A stretch of DNA of 64,000 nt from Pampinifervens sp037481935 (GCF_046159715.1 NZ_JBJXCT010000008.1:1-64000); one strand, 5' to 3'. Numbered from the stretch's first letter, positions 1-7,922 are shown. The notes: generated by a model from the sequence alone, not told the origin. Translations and numbers: made by a program.

Positions 1-243
1 GCTGTTTCTAACAGGCAGGAGATAGCAAGGAGGCTCATGGAGGTGGGTAGGAGTCCAGATGAGCCTGTTGCCTTTGTAGAGAGGGGGACAACCTCTGGGC
101 AGAGGGTTGTGATAACAAGCCTGAAGGAGCTTTCTGAGAACCCTCCTGAGGTAAAGCCTCCTGCGGTTATGGTGGTGGGAAAGGTGGTGGGCTTGAGAGA
201 TATAATGAACCTTGAGGGGTTAGCTCATTCATACACGCCCTAA
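1..243 (+). CDS. cobA: Uroporphyrinogen-III C-methyltransferase, C-terminal fragment (5' end outside window)
   Basis: Open from base 1 in frame 1 to a TAA at 241-243. The fragment contains R-L-M-E-V-G-R-S-P-D-E-P and the closing P-P-A-V-M-V-V-G-K-V-V-G-L, the conserved end of SUMT enzymes (SAM-dependent methylation of uroporphyrinogen III to precorrin-2, the branch toward siroheme and cobalamin). An internal ATG at 37 is not the start, because the conserved sequence continues upstream. Only about 80 C-terminal codons are visible, so a fused CysG-type protein cannot be excluded. Its end overlaps the convergent arsB end by 15 bases. Confidence 0.85.
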   Translation, partial: AVSNRQEIARRLMEVGRSPDEPVAFVERGTTSGQRVVITSLKELSENPPEVKPPAVMVVGKVVGLRDIMNLEGLAHSYTP

Positions 244-1542
244 AAGCCATAGAGACAGCCAGAGAGAAAAGAGAGTTCCGAGAAGCACAGGTGGTGTAAG
301 CACAAAGCCTACCTTCATGTAATACCACCAGCCTATGTGTATGCCTCTATGCCGTAAAACATGAAGCCACAGAAGGGTTGCCAGTGAGCCTATTGGGGTG
401 AGCTTGGGTCCTATGTTGGTTCCCACTATGTTGGCAAGGGCGAGGGCACGGGTTAGCTCCTCGCTTAGCCCAGCCTCTGATATGGCAATGTTCATGGTCA
501 TGACCGTTGGCAGGTTGTTCATAACCGCAGAGAGGGATGCAGACAAAAGGCCCGTGCCCAGAATTGCAATCAACTCTCCATAGTCTGAAAGCTCCCTTAT
601 TATCCAAGAGATGCTGTCCGTATAGCCCACCCTCTTGAAGGAATAGACCACTGCATACATACCTATTGAAAAAAACACGATGTTCCAGGGCGTAAAGAGA
701 AAAACTTCTTTCAGTCTGACCTCTTTGTTTTTGAAAGTGGAAAGAGCAAGAAGGAGAGCACATCCCCCGAGCACTACAGAGACAGGCACCTCTATTCTAA
801 GGAGCTCAAGGCAGAGGAAGGCAAGACCCAGAAGCCCCGTGACCACAAAGCCCATGCGAAAGATAAAGCCGTCCCTTATGGCATACCCTGGTGGAAGGCT
901 CTGGACAACCTCCTTATCGTACGTCTTTATGAGGTCTCTGCGGTAGAAAAGGTAGAGCACCAAAAGACTAAGCAGCACGGACACTGCGTTGGGCAGAAGC
1001 ATATAGAAGGCATACTCCCAGAAGCTTATGCGGAAGTAGTGGGCGGTTATTATGTTGGTGAGGTTGGATATTACAAGGGGAAGGCTTGCTGTGTCAGAGA
1101 TAAAGCCTGCACCCATTATGTAGGGGAGTATGTGTCTTCTGGGAAGGTTCAGGTGCTTTATCTTGGAGTAAATGATGGGCGTGAGCATAAGGGCTGAGCC
1201 ATCGTTGGCAAAGATGGCGGATATGAGGGCTCCAGGGAGCATGAGGGACAGGAAAAGGTACATTCCCTTCCCACCCCCCATATGTATGGCTTTCAGAGCA
1301 AACCACTCAAAAAAGCCAGCCCTGTCAAGGATTATGGAGATGAATATAAGAAACACAAAGGCAAGTGTGGCGTCCCACACTAGTCTGGCGATGTAGAGGA
1401 TATCCTCAGGACTTATAAGACCAGAAACAAGGGCAAGACCTGCACCCAGCCATGCAGACCAGCCTATACCAATACCCCATGGCCGGGCTAATACAAGAAG
1501 GAGTGTCAGAAGAAAAATGGCAGGTGCCAGAAGTATTTCCAT
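229..1542 (-). CDS. arsB: Arsenical/antimonite efflux pump ArsB
   Basis: A 437-residue polytopic inner-membrane protein with about 12 hydrophobic segments. It aligns along its whole length with ArsB as I know it: start L-L-A-P-A-I-F-L-L-T, the motif G-I-G-W-S-A-W-L-G-A, F-A-N-D-G-S-A-L-M-L-T-P-I near residue 110, M-N-N-L-P-T near 340 and P-I-G-S-L-A-T-L-L-W-L-H near 385. ArsB exports arsenite and antimonite, alone or with the ArsA ATPase; neither arsA nor arsR is adjacent here. It follows the CxxCH lipoprotein gene directly (stop and start adjoin), suggesting co-transcription. ArsB sits in the same superfamily as NhaD, but the sequence match favours ArsB. Confidence 0.88.
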   Translation of the reverse strand: MEILLAPAIFLLTLLLVLARPWGIGIGWSAWLGAGLALVSGLISPEDILYIARLVWDATLAFVFLIFISIILDRAGFFEWFALKAIHMGGGKGMYLFLSLMLPGALISAIFANDGSALMLTPIIYSKIKHLNLPRRHILPYIMGAGFISDTASLPLVISNLTNIITAHYFRISFWEYAFYMLLPNAVSVLLSLLVLYLFYRRDLIKTYDKEVVQSLPPGYAIRDGFIFRMGFVVTGLLGLAFLCLELLRIEVPVSVVLGGCALLLALSTFKNKEVRLKEVFLFTPWNIVFFSIGMYAVVYSFKRVGYTDSISWIIRELSDYGELIAILGTGLLSASLSAVMNNLPTVMTMNIAISEAGLSEELTRALALANIVGTNIGPKLTPIGSLATLLWLHVLRHRGIHIGWWYYMKVGFVLTPPVLLGTLFSLWLSLWLLGRV

Positions 1543-1815
1543 TCACTTCTTTTCTTCGTAAGGCTTACATCCAAGGTTGTTTATGAAAAAGCTTTTTCCA
1601 TCCCTTGTGGTGCACCTGTAAACCTGATAGGCAGGGCAATCCTCTGCGGGAGTTATCACAAGTCTGCCCGCTTCCACCTTTATGTGGCACTTGCCACACA
1701 CTGCAGGTCTAAGGGCATCCCTGCCGAGCACGGGCTCACAGGAGACCACATGACTGCCCTCTATCATTGAACAACCTGTGAGCGCGATGACGAAGGGAAA
1801 AAATGAAAATCTCAT
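1543..1815 (-). CDS. Small lipoprotein with a CxxCH motif, unknown function
   Basis: I place the start at 1815, not at the longer upstream option at 1863. It gives a 90-residue protein beginning with a hydrophobic signal and lipobox A-L-T-G-C (Cys15), preceded by a ribosome site AAGGAT and a possible -10 box. The mature part has a C-G-K-C-H motif at residues 40-44, which is either a c-type haem site or a metal site, plus three further cysteines. It sits between a HAD phosphatase gene and arsB and probably forms a unit with arsB. I do not recognise the family. Confidence 0.6.
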   Translation of the reverse strand: MRFSFFPFVIALTGCSMIEGSHVVSCEPVLGRDALRPAVCGKCHIKVEAGRLVITPAEDCPAYQVYRCTTRDGKSFFINNLGCKPYEEKK

Positions 1816-1852
1816 TATCCTTATTGTATCATAGCTCTGAAAGAGAAACCTT

Positions 1853-2602
1853 TTACAACCCAAGAAGACGGGGCAAGTCCCTCACAGAATCTATAAGGAA
1901 ATCCGGCTTTCCCTTGGTCAGGTCCTCTGGTCTGAACTTACCAGTTTTGACAAGACATCCCTTCATGCCAAGCCTTTGAGCTCCCAGCACATCGTATTCT
2001 ATGTCGTCCCCCACCATGAGTGCTTCTTCTGATGACACATCTAACTTCTCCAAAACAATCCTAAAAAAGTCTTCAGAAGGCTTCCCAAGCACCCTTGCAC
2101 TCTTTCCTGAGGCGTATTCAAGAGCCTTGCAGAAGGGTCCTGCATCGAGAGAGAGCTTGCCGTCAGTGTCCATAAAGTATCTGTTTGGTGCAGAAACGAG
2201 AAGTTCTTTCCCTTCAAGGAGAAGTCTGAAGGCTGTGTTGAGGTTTTCGTATGTAAAGCTCTTATAGGCATCCGCCACGAGCACATATTTTAGGGGGTAG
2301 ACTTCCAGACCTCTGAACTCTTCCATGACTTCATCTGTAGCAAGTATAAAGGCGCTGGCGCTGTTCTTCGAGAGGAATATCCTGGAGACTCTCAGAGCTG
2401 TATAAAGTTCTTCCTCTTCAACCTTAAAACCCAGAGACCGCAACCTTGTAAAGGTTGTTCTGGAAGACACCCTTGTGGTGTTGGTGACAAGGGCTACTCT
2501 AAAGTGTTTTTTTATCCTTTCAAAGGCTTCAGGTGCACCTTCTATCAGCCTGTCCCTTATACACAGAACTCCATCAATGTCAAAAAGAACCGCCTTTACC
2601 AT
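1853..2602 (-). CDS. HAD-superfamily hydrolase, subfamily IIA (NagD/LHPP-like phosphatase)
   Basis: A 249-residue soluble protein. HAD motif I is F-D-I-D-G-V-L near residues 7-13 (nucleophile Asp8 or so); motif II is V-T-N-T-T-R near 39-44; motif III Lys is in L-G-K-P-S-E-D; motif IV is M-V-G-D-D-I-E-Y-D-V-L-G-A near 197. The cap between motifs II and III and the G-K-P signature place it in HAD-IIA, whose members dephosphorylate small phosphoesters such as nucleotide monophosphates or p-nitrophenyl phosphate; the natural substrate cannot be read from sequence. It is the first gene of a short minus-strand group with the lipoprotein and arsB downstream. Confidence 0.85.
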   Translation of the reverse strand: MVKAVLFDIDGVLCIRDRLIEGAPEAFERIKKHFRVALVTNTTRVSSRTTFTRLRSLGFKVEEEELYTALRVSRIFLSKNSASAFILATDEVMEEFRGLEVYPLKYVLVADAYKSFTYENLNTAFRLLLEGKELLVSAPNRYFMDTDGKLSLDAGPFCKALEYASGKSARVLGKPSEDFFRIVLEKLDVSSEEALMVGDDIEYDVLGAQRLGMKGCLVKTGKFRPEDLTKGKPDFLIDSVRDLPRLLGL

Positions 2603-2643
2603 AGTTTAATAAGACAAACCTCACATACTCTTCAATCACATTT

Positions 2644-2666
2644 AAAAAACACCCCCGGGAAGGGGG
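2644..2666 (-). terminator. Rho-independent terminator after the glnB-glnA-amtB-porin operon
   Basis: On the minus strand, a CCCCC / GGGGG stem (2662-2666 with 2652-2656) with a five-base loop is followed by TG and six T. It lies 15 bases past the porin stop codon and closes the nitrogen operon. Confidence 0.7.
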
Positions 2667-2680
2667 CAAGGCGCGGCACC

Positions 2681-3736
2681 TCAGAACAGGAAGCCTACCT
2701 CCAGTCCCAGCCTTGTCTGACTCTTTTTGTTGTTTGAGGTAAAGGGGTTGTCCGCCTTTACATAAGAGACTTCACCCCTTACCATGAGAGGACCCTTCTG
2801 GTAAGCAGGCGTGAGGGTAAAGGTCCATCCTTTGTTTCCATCCCCTAAACCCACAAGGTCTATGCCTCCGGCATCCGAGTTGTCCTTTACATACTCCACC
2901 CTTCCGGATAATTTAATGGGCTTTAGGTCATAAGAGAAGTGCAAACAGCCTCCGCTTGCCTTTGCCTTTGCAGGCACTCCAGCTTCAGCGTCTCTGGGCG
3001 CTTCCACATACATAAAGTCCATACCAAAGGAGAGCCTATCAAAGGTATAGGCGGCAAGAGCGTTAAACTCTCTCTTGTTGGCAGGGAAGGCGGTATCGTT
3101 GGGTCTTGAGCTTTTATCTGGGATTATAAAATTAAAAGACAGGGAAGCGTCCTTGATGGGCGTTATTCCTATACTTCCTTCAAAGGCTGGCTTTGGATGT
3201 GTTGTGCTGAGAGTATAAAAGCCATCGTTTACACCCACCTTTACCGTAAAGAGGTCTGTGCTGTAGGTGAGTCTTACACCGTTGTTTATGACGGGTTGCA
3301 TGTTCCATATGAGTCCTCTCTGAACGTAGTTGTTAAGGTATGTAAAGGCAGACTCGTAGCCTATTATGGTGGGTAGCTTTCCTGCCTGAAGGGAAAGTCC
3401 CTTTATGGGTGCGTATTCAAGGTAAGCCACGGGAAGAGGACTGAACAGGTCGGTGCTGTCTGAAGTCTTTAAGAGTCCCACTCCCACTACAGGGGTCGCA
3501 TAGGCACCGCCAATAAGGGTAAAGCCAAAGGGTTCTGCAGGCTTTGATATGTTTATGAGGGCTGAGCCCACATCGTAACGGGTTTTCTTTGTGTCAGAGG
3601 TGTTGTTGCTGTGGAGCATATAGCCCGTCAGGGCTCCGCTTATGTTGAGGGTGCCGAGAAAGTCGGTCTTTAGCTCAAGGGCATTGCTGAGGCTGAAGCC
3701 TCCAAGAACTGCGGTAATTAAAGCAAGCTTCTTCAT
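2681..3736 (-). CDS. Outer-membrane beta-barrel porin (BBP2/OmpL-like)
   Basis: A 351-residue protein with a clear signal peptide (M-K-K-L-A-L-I-T-A-V-L-G-G-F-S-L-S-N-A-L) and then alternating polar and aromatic strands that end in a C-terminal phenylalanine (L-E-V-G-F-L-F), the hallmark of outer-membrane barrels. Segments such as L-S-L-Q-A-G-K-L-P-T and G-L-I-W-N-M-Q-P-V resemble the BBP2 porin family. It is the last gene of the operon, 12 bases after amtB, so it may let ammonium or another small nitrogen compound across the outer membrane. That role is inference from position only. Confidence 0.72.
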   Translation of the reverse strand: MKKLALITAVLGGFSLSNALELKTDFLGTLNISGALTGYMLHSNNTSDTKKTRYDVGSALINISKPAEPFGFTLIGGAYATPVVGVGLLKTSDSTDLFSPLPVAYLEYAPIKGLSLQAGKLPTIIGYESAFTYLNNYVQRGLIWNMQPVINNGVRLTYSTDLFTVKVGVNDGFYTLSTTHPKPAFEGSIGITPIKDASLSFNFIIPDKSSRPNDTAFPANKREFNALAAYTFDRLSFGMDFMYVEAPRDAEAGVPAKAKASGGCLHFSYDLKPIKLSGRVEYVKDNSDAGGIDLVGLGDGNKGWTFTLTPAYQKGPLMVRGEVSYVKADNPFTSNNKKSQTRLGLEVGFLF

Positions 3737-3748
3737 GTCTATACCTCC

Positions 3749-4954
3749 TTATGAGATGTTGTATGCACTTTCTCCGTGCTGGGACCTGTCAAGTCCTCCA
3801 ACCTCTTCCTCTTCTCCAACCTTGAGGCCGGTAAGAGCCCTGGCTATGAAGAGGATTATGGCTGTCATTACACCGCTGTATACTATGGTCACCACCACAG
3901 ACCACAGCTGTATAAACAACTGTCCCGGATTTCCATAGAGAAGCCCTTTACCTGCCTCGTTTATGGATGGGTCTGCAAAGACTCCGGTAAGAACCGCACC
4001 TATTATGCCAGCCACTCCATGTATACCAAACACATCAAGGGCGTCATCGTAACCCAGCTTTTGCTTTACCTCTGCCACCATAAAGTAGCAGACAATTCCT
4101 GCGATAAGCCCTATTATGAAGGCTCCCACCACGTTCACAAAACCTGCTGCTGGGGTGATTGCCACAAGTCCTGCTATGACTCCAGAGGCGAGCCCGAGGA
4201 CGGTGGGCTTTTTCCTGTGAAGCCACTCGGTGAACATCCACGCAAGGGCGGCAGTTGCGGTGGCTATGTTGGTGTTGAGCATGGCAACCGCCGCAAGCCC
4301 GTTAGCACCCACAGCGGAGCCTGCGTTAAAGCCAAACCATCCAAACCAGAGAAGGCCCGCACCAAGCACCACAAGGGGCAGGTTGCTGGGAAGAAGCACC
4401 GCATCCTTCCGCCTGCCAAGTATAAGAGCACCCACAAGACCGGCTATACCTGCATTTATGTGCACCACAGTTCCACCAGCAAAGTCAAGGGCTCCGTCCT
4501 TTGCCAGAAAGCCACCGCCCCAGACCCAGTGGGCTATGGGAACATAAACCAGGCTCACCCACAGAAACACAAAGACCACCCACGCTGAGAACTTTAGCCT
4601 CTCCACAAAAGAACCGCTGGCAAGGGCAACGGTTATGGCTGCGAAGGTCAGCTGGAACATGACAAAAAGAAGCTCGGGGATAGTCCCCTGCAGACTGCTC
4701 ACTCCCACACCGCTCAGAAAGAGCTTGCTGGCGCTGCCTATTATGCCCCCAATATCCTCTCCAAAGGCAAGGCTGTAGCCGTAGGCAAACCATACAAGCG
4801 ACGCAATACAGTAGGCGACAAAGGACATGGCTATGGTGTTGAGGGTGTCCTTTTTCTTTGCCATGCCTCCGTAAAAGAGGGCAAGACCGGGCAGTGTCAT
4901 GAGCATGACAAGGGCGGAAGACACAAGAAGCCACGCAGTGTCTCCAGTGTCCAA
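3749..4954 (-). CDS. amtB: Ammonium transporter AmtB (mature part; leader cut off by an in-frame TAG)
   Basis: A 401-residue polytopic protein with the Amt/Rh signatures: L-M-T-L-P-G-L-A-L-F-Y-G-G near residues 18-30, S-L-A-F-G-E near 60, P-I-A-H-W-V-W-G-G-G near 140, D-F-A-G-G-T-V-V-H-I-N-A-G (first pore histidine), and F-G-I-H-G-V-A-G near 305 (second pore histidine). The longest open frame begins at a TTG with no good ribosome site. Seventy-two bases upstream, in the same frame, a strong AAGGAGGAG site and ATG open a typical 19-residue signal peptide that ends at a TAG (see the leader entry). The protein is otherwise intact. GlnB/GlnK binds AmtB in other bacteria, and glnB is in this operon. 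Confidence 0.9.
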   Translation of the reverse strand: MDTGDTAWLLVSSALVMLMTLPGLALFYGGMAKKKDTLNTIAMSFVAYCIASLVWFAYGYSLAFGEDIGGIIGSASKLFLSGVGVSSLQGTIPELLFVMFQLTFAAITVALASGSFVERLKFSAWVVFVFLWVSLVYVPIAHWVWGGGFLAKDGALDFAGGTVVHINAGIAGLVGALILGRRKDAVLLPSNLPLVVLGAGLLWFGWFGFNAGSAVGANGLAAVAMLNTNIATATAALAWMFTEWLHRKKPTVLGLASGVIAGLVAITPAAGFVNVVGAFIIGLIAGIVCYFMVAEVKQKLGYDDALDVFGIHGVAGIIGAVLTGVFADPSINEAGKGLLYGNPGQLFIQLWSVVVTIVYSGVMTAIILFIARALTGLKVGEEEEVGGLDRSQHGESAYNIS

Positions 4955-4963
4955 CTTTGGAGC

Positions 4964-5026
4964 CTACTCCCCTGCAAAGGAGAGGCTTACCAGAAGTAGT
5001 GGTATAATACTTCCTGCGCGACGCAT
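4964..5026 (-). CDS. AmtB signal-peptide leader reading frame ending in TAG
   Basis: ATG at 5026-5024, eight bases after AAGGAGGAG, encodes M-R-R-A-G-S-I-I-P-L-L-L-V-S-L-S-F-A-G-E, then TAG at 4966-4964. The next codons (A-P-K-L-D-T-G-D) are in the same frame and run into mature AmtB. The hydrophobic core and S-F-A cleavage site are what an AmtB leader should look like, so the stop looks like a nonsense change or a sequence error rather than a separate gene. Confidence 0.7.
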   Translation of the reverse strand: MRRAGSIIPLLLVSLSFAGE

Positions 5027-5041
5027 TCTATCTCCTCCTTT

Positions 5042-5070
5042 GCCCCGCACTGAGGGCGGGGCGGTTTTTT
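5042..5070 (+). terminator. GC-rich hairpin between glnA and amtB, terminator-like on the plus strand
   Basis: GCCCCGC (5042-5048) pairs with GCGGGGC (5056-5062) over a seven-base loop, followed by GG and TTTTTT on the plus strand. No plus-strand gene needs it. On the minus-strand mRNA the same hairpin sits directly before the amtB ribosome site, where it could protect the glnA end or limit amtB translation. Confidence 0.5.
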
Positions 5071-5072
5071 AC

Positions 5073-6482
5073 TTAAATGTCAAAGTAAAGCTCAAACTCT
5101 TTCGGATGGGGTATGAACCTTATCTCGTCTATCTCTTTTTTCTTGGAGCTTATCCATGTTTCTATAAGCTCCTCGGTAAAGACCCCACCCTTGAGGAGAA
5201 ACTCGTAGTCGTTTTCCAGCGCCTTGAGAGACTCCTCCAGTGAGCCCGGAAGCTGAGGTATGTCCTTGAGCTCTTCTGGAGGCAGTGAGTATATGTCTTT
5301 GTCAAAGGGCTCTCCAGGATGTATGCGGTTTTCAATACCATCTATGGCAGCCATGAGTATGGCAGAGAAGGCAAGGTAGGGATTTGATGTGGGGTCTGGG
5401 AAGCGTATTTCAATTCTCTTTGCCTTTGGAGAGGGAGAGTAAGTGGGTATCCTTATGGCGGCAGAGCGGTTCCTTGCAGAGTAGGCAAGCCTTACTGGTG
5501 CCTCAAAGCCGGGCACAAGCCTGTGATAGGAGTTAATTGTGGGGTTTGTAAAGGCGGTAAGGGCTGGTCCGTGCTTGAGAACACCACCTATAGCATACAG
5601 ACATATTTCTGAAACTCCTGCGTATTCAGACCCCGCAAAAAGGTTCTGACCTTCTTTCCATATGGAGAAGTGGGTATGCATACCAGAACCGTTGTCGTTG
5701 GGAAGCACTTTGGGCATAAAGGTGGCAAACTTTCCATACTTGTGGGCCACCATACGGACTATGTATTTATACAGGAAAAGCTTGTCTGCCTGATTGACTA
5801 GAGAGTCGTAGCGAATGTCTATCTCTCCCTGTCCTGCGGTTGCCACTTCATGATGATGGAGCTCAACTACAATGCCCAGCTGGGACATGATGGAGACCAT
5901 CTCGTTCCTGAGTCCATGGACCTTATCCAGGGGTGGCACAGGGAAGTAGCCCCTCTTGTGGGGTATCTTGTAGCCAGAAGAGGTTATCTCTCTGTTCCAC
6001 CAGCCTTCCTCTGAGTCTATCCTCCAGAAGGCATAGTTGGCAGATGTGCCAAACTCCACAGAGTCAAAGATGAAAAACTCCGCCTCAGGTCCGTAGTAGG
6101 CGGTGTCTCCTATGCCGGTTTGCTTGAGATACTGCTCTGCCTTCTGGGCAATGTAGCGTGTGTCCCTGCCATACCTTTCTCTTGTGATGGGGTCGTAGAT
6201 GTCGCATATCATCACCAGAGTTTTGGGCTCCATGAATGGGTCTATGAAGGCGGTTGCGGGGTCTGGGAAGGCAAGCATGTCTGACTCATGGATGGACTGC
6301 CAGCCCCTTATAGAAGAGCCGTCAAAGCCCCTACCTTCCTCAAAGGTATCAAGGGACAGCTCGTAAGCCGGTATGGTGAGGTGTTGCCACTGACCAAAAA
6401 GGTCAGAAAACCTCAGGTCCACATACTGGACCCCTTCCTGTTCGATGAGGCTCAGCACCTCCGCTGGTGAATACTTTGGCAT
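5073..6482 (-). CDS. glnA: Glutamine synthetase, type I
   Basis: A 469-residue enzyme, the normal length for GSI-beta. It makes glutamine from glutamate, ammonia and ATP. Visible signatures: R-G-F-D-G-S-S-I-R-G-W near residue 50, Y-Y-G-P-E-A-E-F-F-I-F-D near 130 (metal glutamates), L-P-N-D-N-G-S-G-M-H-T-H near 265, N-R-S-A-A-I-R-I-P near 340 and E-I-R-F-P-D near 360. The segment K-D-I-Y-S-L-P-P-E-E near 395 keeps the tyrosine that is adenylylated by GlnE in other bacteria, so adenylylation control is possible; glnE is not in the window. It lies 23 bases after glnB, with a GGAGG site, and amtB follows. Confidence 0.97.
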   Translation of the reverse strand: MPKYSPAEVLSLIEQEGVQYVDLRFSDLFGQWQHLTIPAYELSLDTFEEGRGFDGSSIRGWQSIHESDMLAFPDPATAFIDPFMEPKTLVMICDIYDPITRERYGRDTRYIAQKAEQYLKQTGIGDTAYYGPEAEFFIFDSVEFGTSANYAFWRIDSEEGWWNREITSSGYKIPHKRGYFPVPPLDKVHGLRNEMVSIMSQLGIVVELHHHEVATAGQGEIDIRYDSLVNQADKLFLYKYIVRMVAHKYGKFATFMPKVLPNDNGSGMHTHFSIWKEGQNLFAGSEYAGVSEICLYAIGGVLKHGPALTAFTNPTINSYHRLVPGFEAPVRLAYSARNRSAAIRIPTYSPSPKAKRIEIRFPDPTSNPYLAFSAILMAAIDGIENRIHPGEPFDKDIYSLPPEELKDIPQLPGSLEESLKALENDYEFLLKGGVFTEELIETWISSKKKEIDEIRFIPHPKEFELYFDI

Positions 6483-6505
6483 GTTGGACCTCCTTTATAA
6501 GATTT

Positions 6506-6844
6506 TCATATTGCCTGCTCTCCTCTTTCTCCCGTGCGTATCCTTATTACGTCCTCCACGGGTATGATGAATATTTTCCCGTCTCCCACCCTGCCCGTCT
6601 GTGCGGTTTTCATGATGGTTTCCACCACCTTCTCCACCTCTTCATCCCTGACTATAACCTCAATCTTTACCTTGGGCAGAAAGTCAATCACATACTCCGT
6701 GCCACGGTATATTTCCGTGTGTCCTTTCTGCTGACCAAAGCCACGCACCTCCGTGACCGTCATACCACCTATACCTATCTCTACCAGGGCATCCTTGACC
6801 TCATCCAACTTGAAAGGCTTGATTATGGCTTCCACCTTTTTCAT
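6506..6844 (-). CDS. glnB: Nitrogen regulatory protein P-II
   Basis: A 112-residue trimeric signal protein that reads 2-oxoglutarate and ATP/ADP. It matches GlnB/GlnK nearly end to end: start M-K-K-V-E-A-I-I-K-P-F-K-L-D, T-loop G-H-T-E-I-Y-R-G-T-E-Y with Tyr51 (the uridylylation site), and R-I-R-T-G-E-R-G near the end. It is the first gene of the operon, with an AGGAGG site and a sigma-54 promoter just upstream. Linkage to amtB is typical of the GlnK subgroup and linkage to glnA of GlnB, so the symbol is a choice. Confidence 0.96.
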   Translation of the reverse strand: MKKVEAIIKPFKLDEVKDALVEIGIGGMTVTEVRGFGQQKGHTEIYRGTEYVIDFLPKVKIEVIVRDEEVEKVVETIMKTAQTGRVGDGKIFIIPVEDVIRIRTGERGEQAI

Positions 6845-6869
6845 CCTTCAACCTCCTGCAGTTTGTTAT

Positions 6870-6885
6870 TGCAAAAAACATGCCA
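6870..6885 (-). promoter_or_regulatory. Sigma-54 (-24/-12) promoter of the glnB operon
   Basis: On the minus strand, TGGCAT-N5-TTGCA matches the sigma-54 consensus TGGCAC-N5-TTGCA at 10 of 11 fixed bases with exact spacing. The -12 element lies about 27 bases before the glnB start codon, placing the transcript start just before the ribosome site. This implies control by RpoN and an NtrC-type activator. No second convincing activator half-site was found in the 100 bases above. Confidence 0.85.
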
Positions 6886-6983
6886 GCCCTGCACCGCTGG
6901 CTAAGGGTTAATTTTACTATCTTTCAGAGGGATGGGTCTCTGGAAGTTGCGTAAAATTGTTTACAAAATTGTTAAATTGTTCA

Positions 6984-7922
6984 CTACTGCCGGGCACAGC
7001 TTCTGAGTTCTATGGTGATGTGGGCTATCTCTTCAAAGTGGGATATTATTCTGTGATAGTATTCAAGGTCATGGTTTCCATAGGTCTCAAGCCCCACTAT
7101 GCAGGCATAACGGTTGCTATGGATTTTTAGAAGGTGGATGTCATAGACCTTGCTCTCACCGTCCTCCTCAAGAGCCCTTACTATATCCTGAAGGAGTGGA
7201 TTTCTGCCCTCCCTGTCAAGCAGGATAGGTGCGGTTTCCTTCATAAGCCCCAGCGACCACCTGATTATGAGCCCAAAGCCCAGCAGTCCCATAAGGGGGT
7301 CCATGAACCACAGACCAAGGTATTTTCCAGCAAGCAGGCCCCCTATTGCAAGTATGGAAGTAAGGGCATCTGCAAGCACATGTAGATAAGCACCTCTCAA
7401 GTTGAGGTCATGATGTTCATGATGTTCGTGGTGGTGATGGCCACCGTGAAGTATGTAAGCACTCAAAAGGTTGATACCCAGACCCAAAAGAGCTACAAGC
7501 AGAGCTTCGTCGTATTTTGTTTCTCCTCTGCTTACAAACTTTGAAAAGGCCTCCTCAAGTATGAGAAAGGAAAGGAAGAAAAGAAGTATACTGCTTGTGT
7601 AGGCTCCCAGCACTTCCACCTTCCATGTGCCAAAGGTAAAGCTTCCCTCCCTTGCCCACCTTCTGGCAAAGAAGTAAGCCATGTAGGCTATGGCAAAGGC
7701 AAGGGCGTGGGTTGACATGTGAATTCCGTCCGCAAGGAGAGCAACGGAGTTGAAGATATAACCTGCCAGTATTTCAATTGCCATGGTTATGAGTGTGATA
7801 AGAAAGACTACAAGGACTCTCTTCTGGGCTCCTGTGCTAGGAGTGTAAAACTCGTGCTGGTGCTTGCAGACCATAGGGAAATTATAAGTTTTGAAAGAAC
7901 CGTCAGCTATGAGAGAACTCAA
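6984..7922 (-). CDS. Cation diffusion facilitator (Zn/Co/Cd efflux)
   Basis: A CDF family membrane protein with six hydrophobic segments. The metal-site pattern H-x3-D/D-x3-D is seen as A-D-G-I-H-M in TM2 and H-V-L-A-D-A-L-T in TM5, and a histidine-rich cytoplasmic loop (G-G-H-H-H-H-E-H-H-E-H-H) lies between TM4 and TM5. The long form starts at a TTG whose codon overlaps the cutA stop (TTGA). An internal ATG at 7874 gives a more typical N-terminus (M-V-C-K-H-Q-H-E-F), so 6984-7874 may be the true extent. Coupling to cutA, a divalent-metal tolerance gene, supports metal export. Confidence 0.88.
   Translation of the reverse strand: MSSLIADGSFKTYNFPMVCKHQHEFYTPSTGAQKRVLVVFLITLITMAIEILAGYIFNSVALLADGIHMSTHALAFAIAYMAYFFARRWAREGSFTFGTWKVEVLGAYTSSILLFFLSFLILEEAFSKFVSRGETKYDEALLVALLGLGINLLSAYILHGGHHHHEHHEHHDLNLRGAYLHVLADALTSILAIGGLLAGKYLGLWFMDPLMGLLGFGLIIRWSLGLMKETAPILLDREGRNPLLQDIVRALEEDGESKVYDIHLLKIHSNRYACIVGLETYGNHDLEYYHRIISHFEEIAHITIELRSCARQ

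Noticed and set aside
398..583. Plus-strand frame inside arsB
   Set aside because: Shadow of a membrane-protein gene; no ribosome site and no family-like content.
3776..4588. 270-codon plus-strand frame opposite amtB
   Set aside because: Full-length antisense to a certain gene; Cys/His-rich shadow composition and no start signals.
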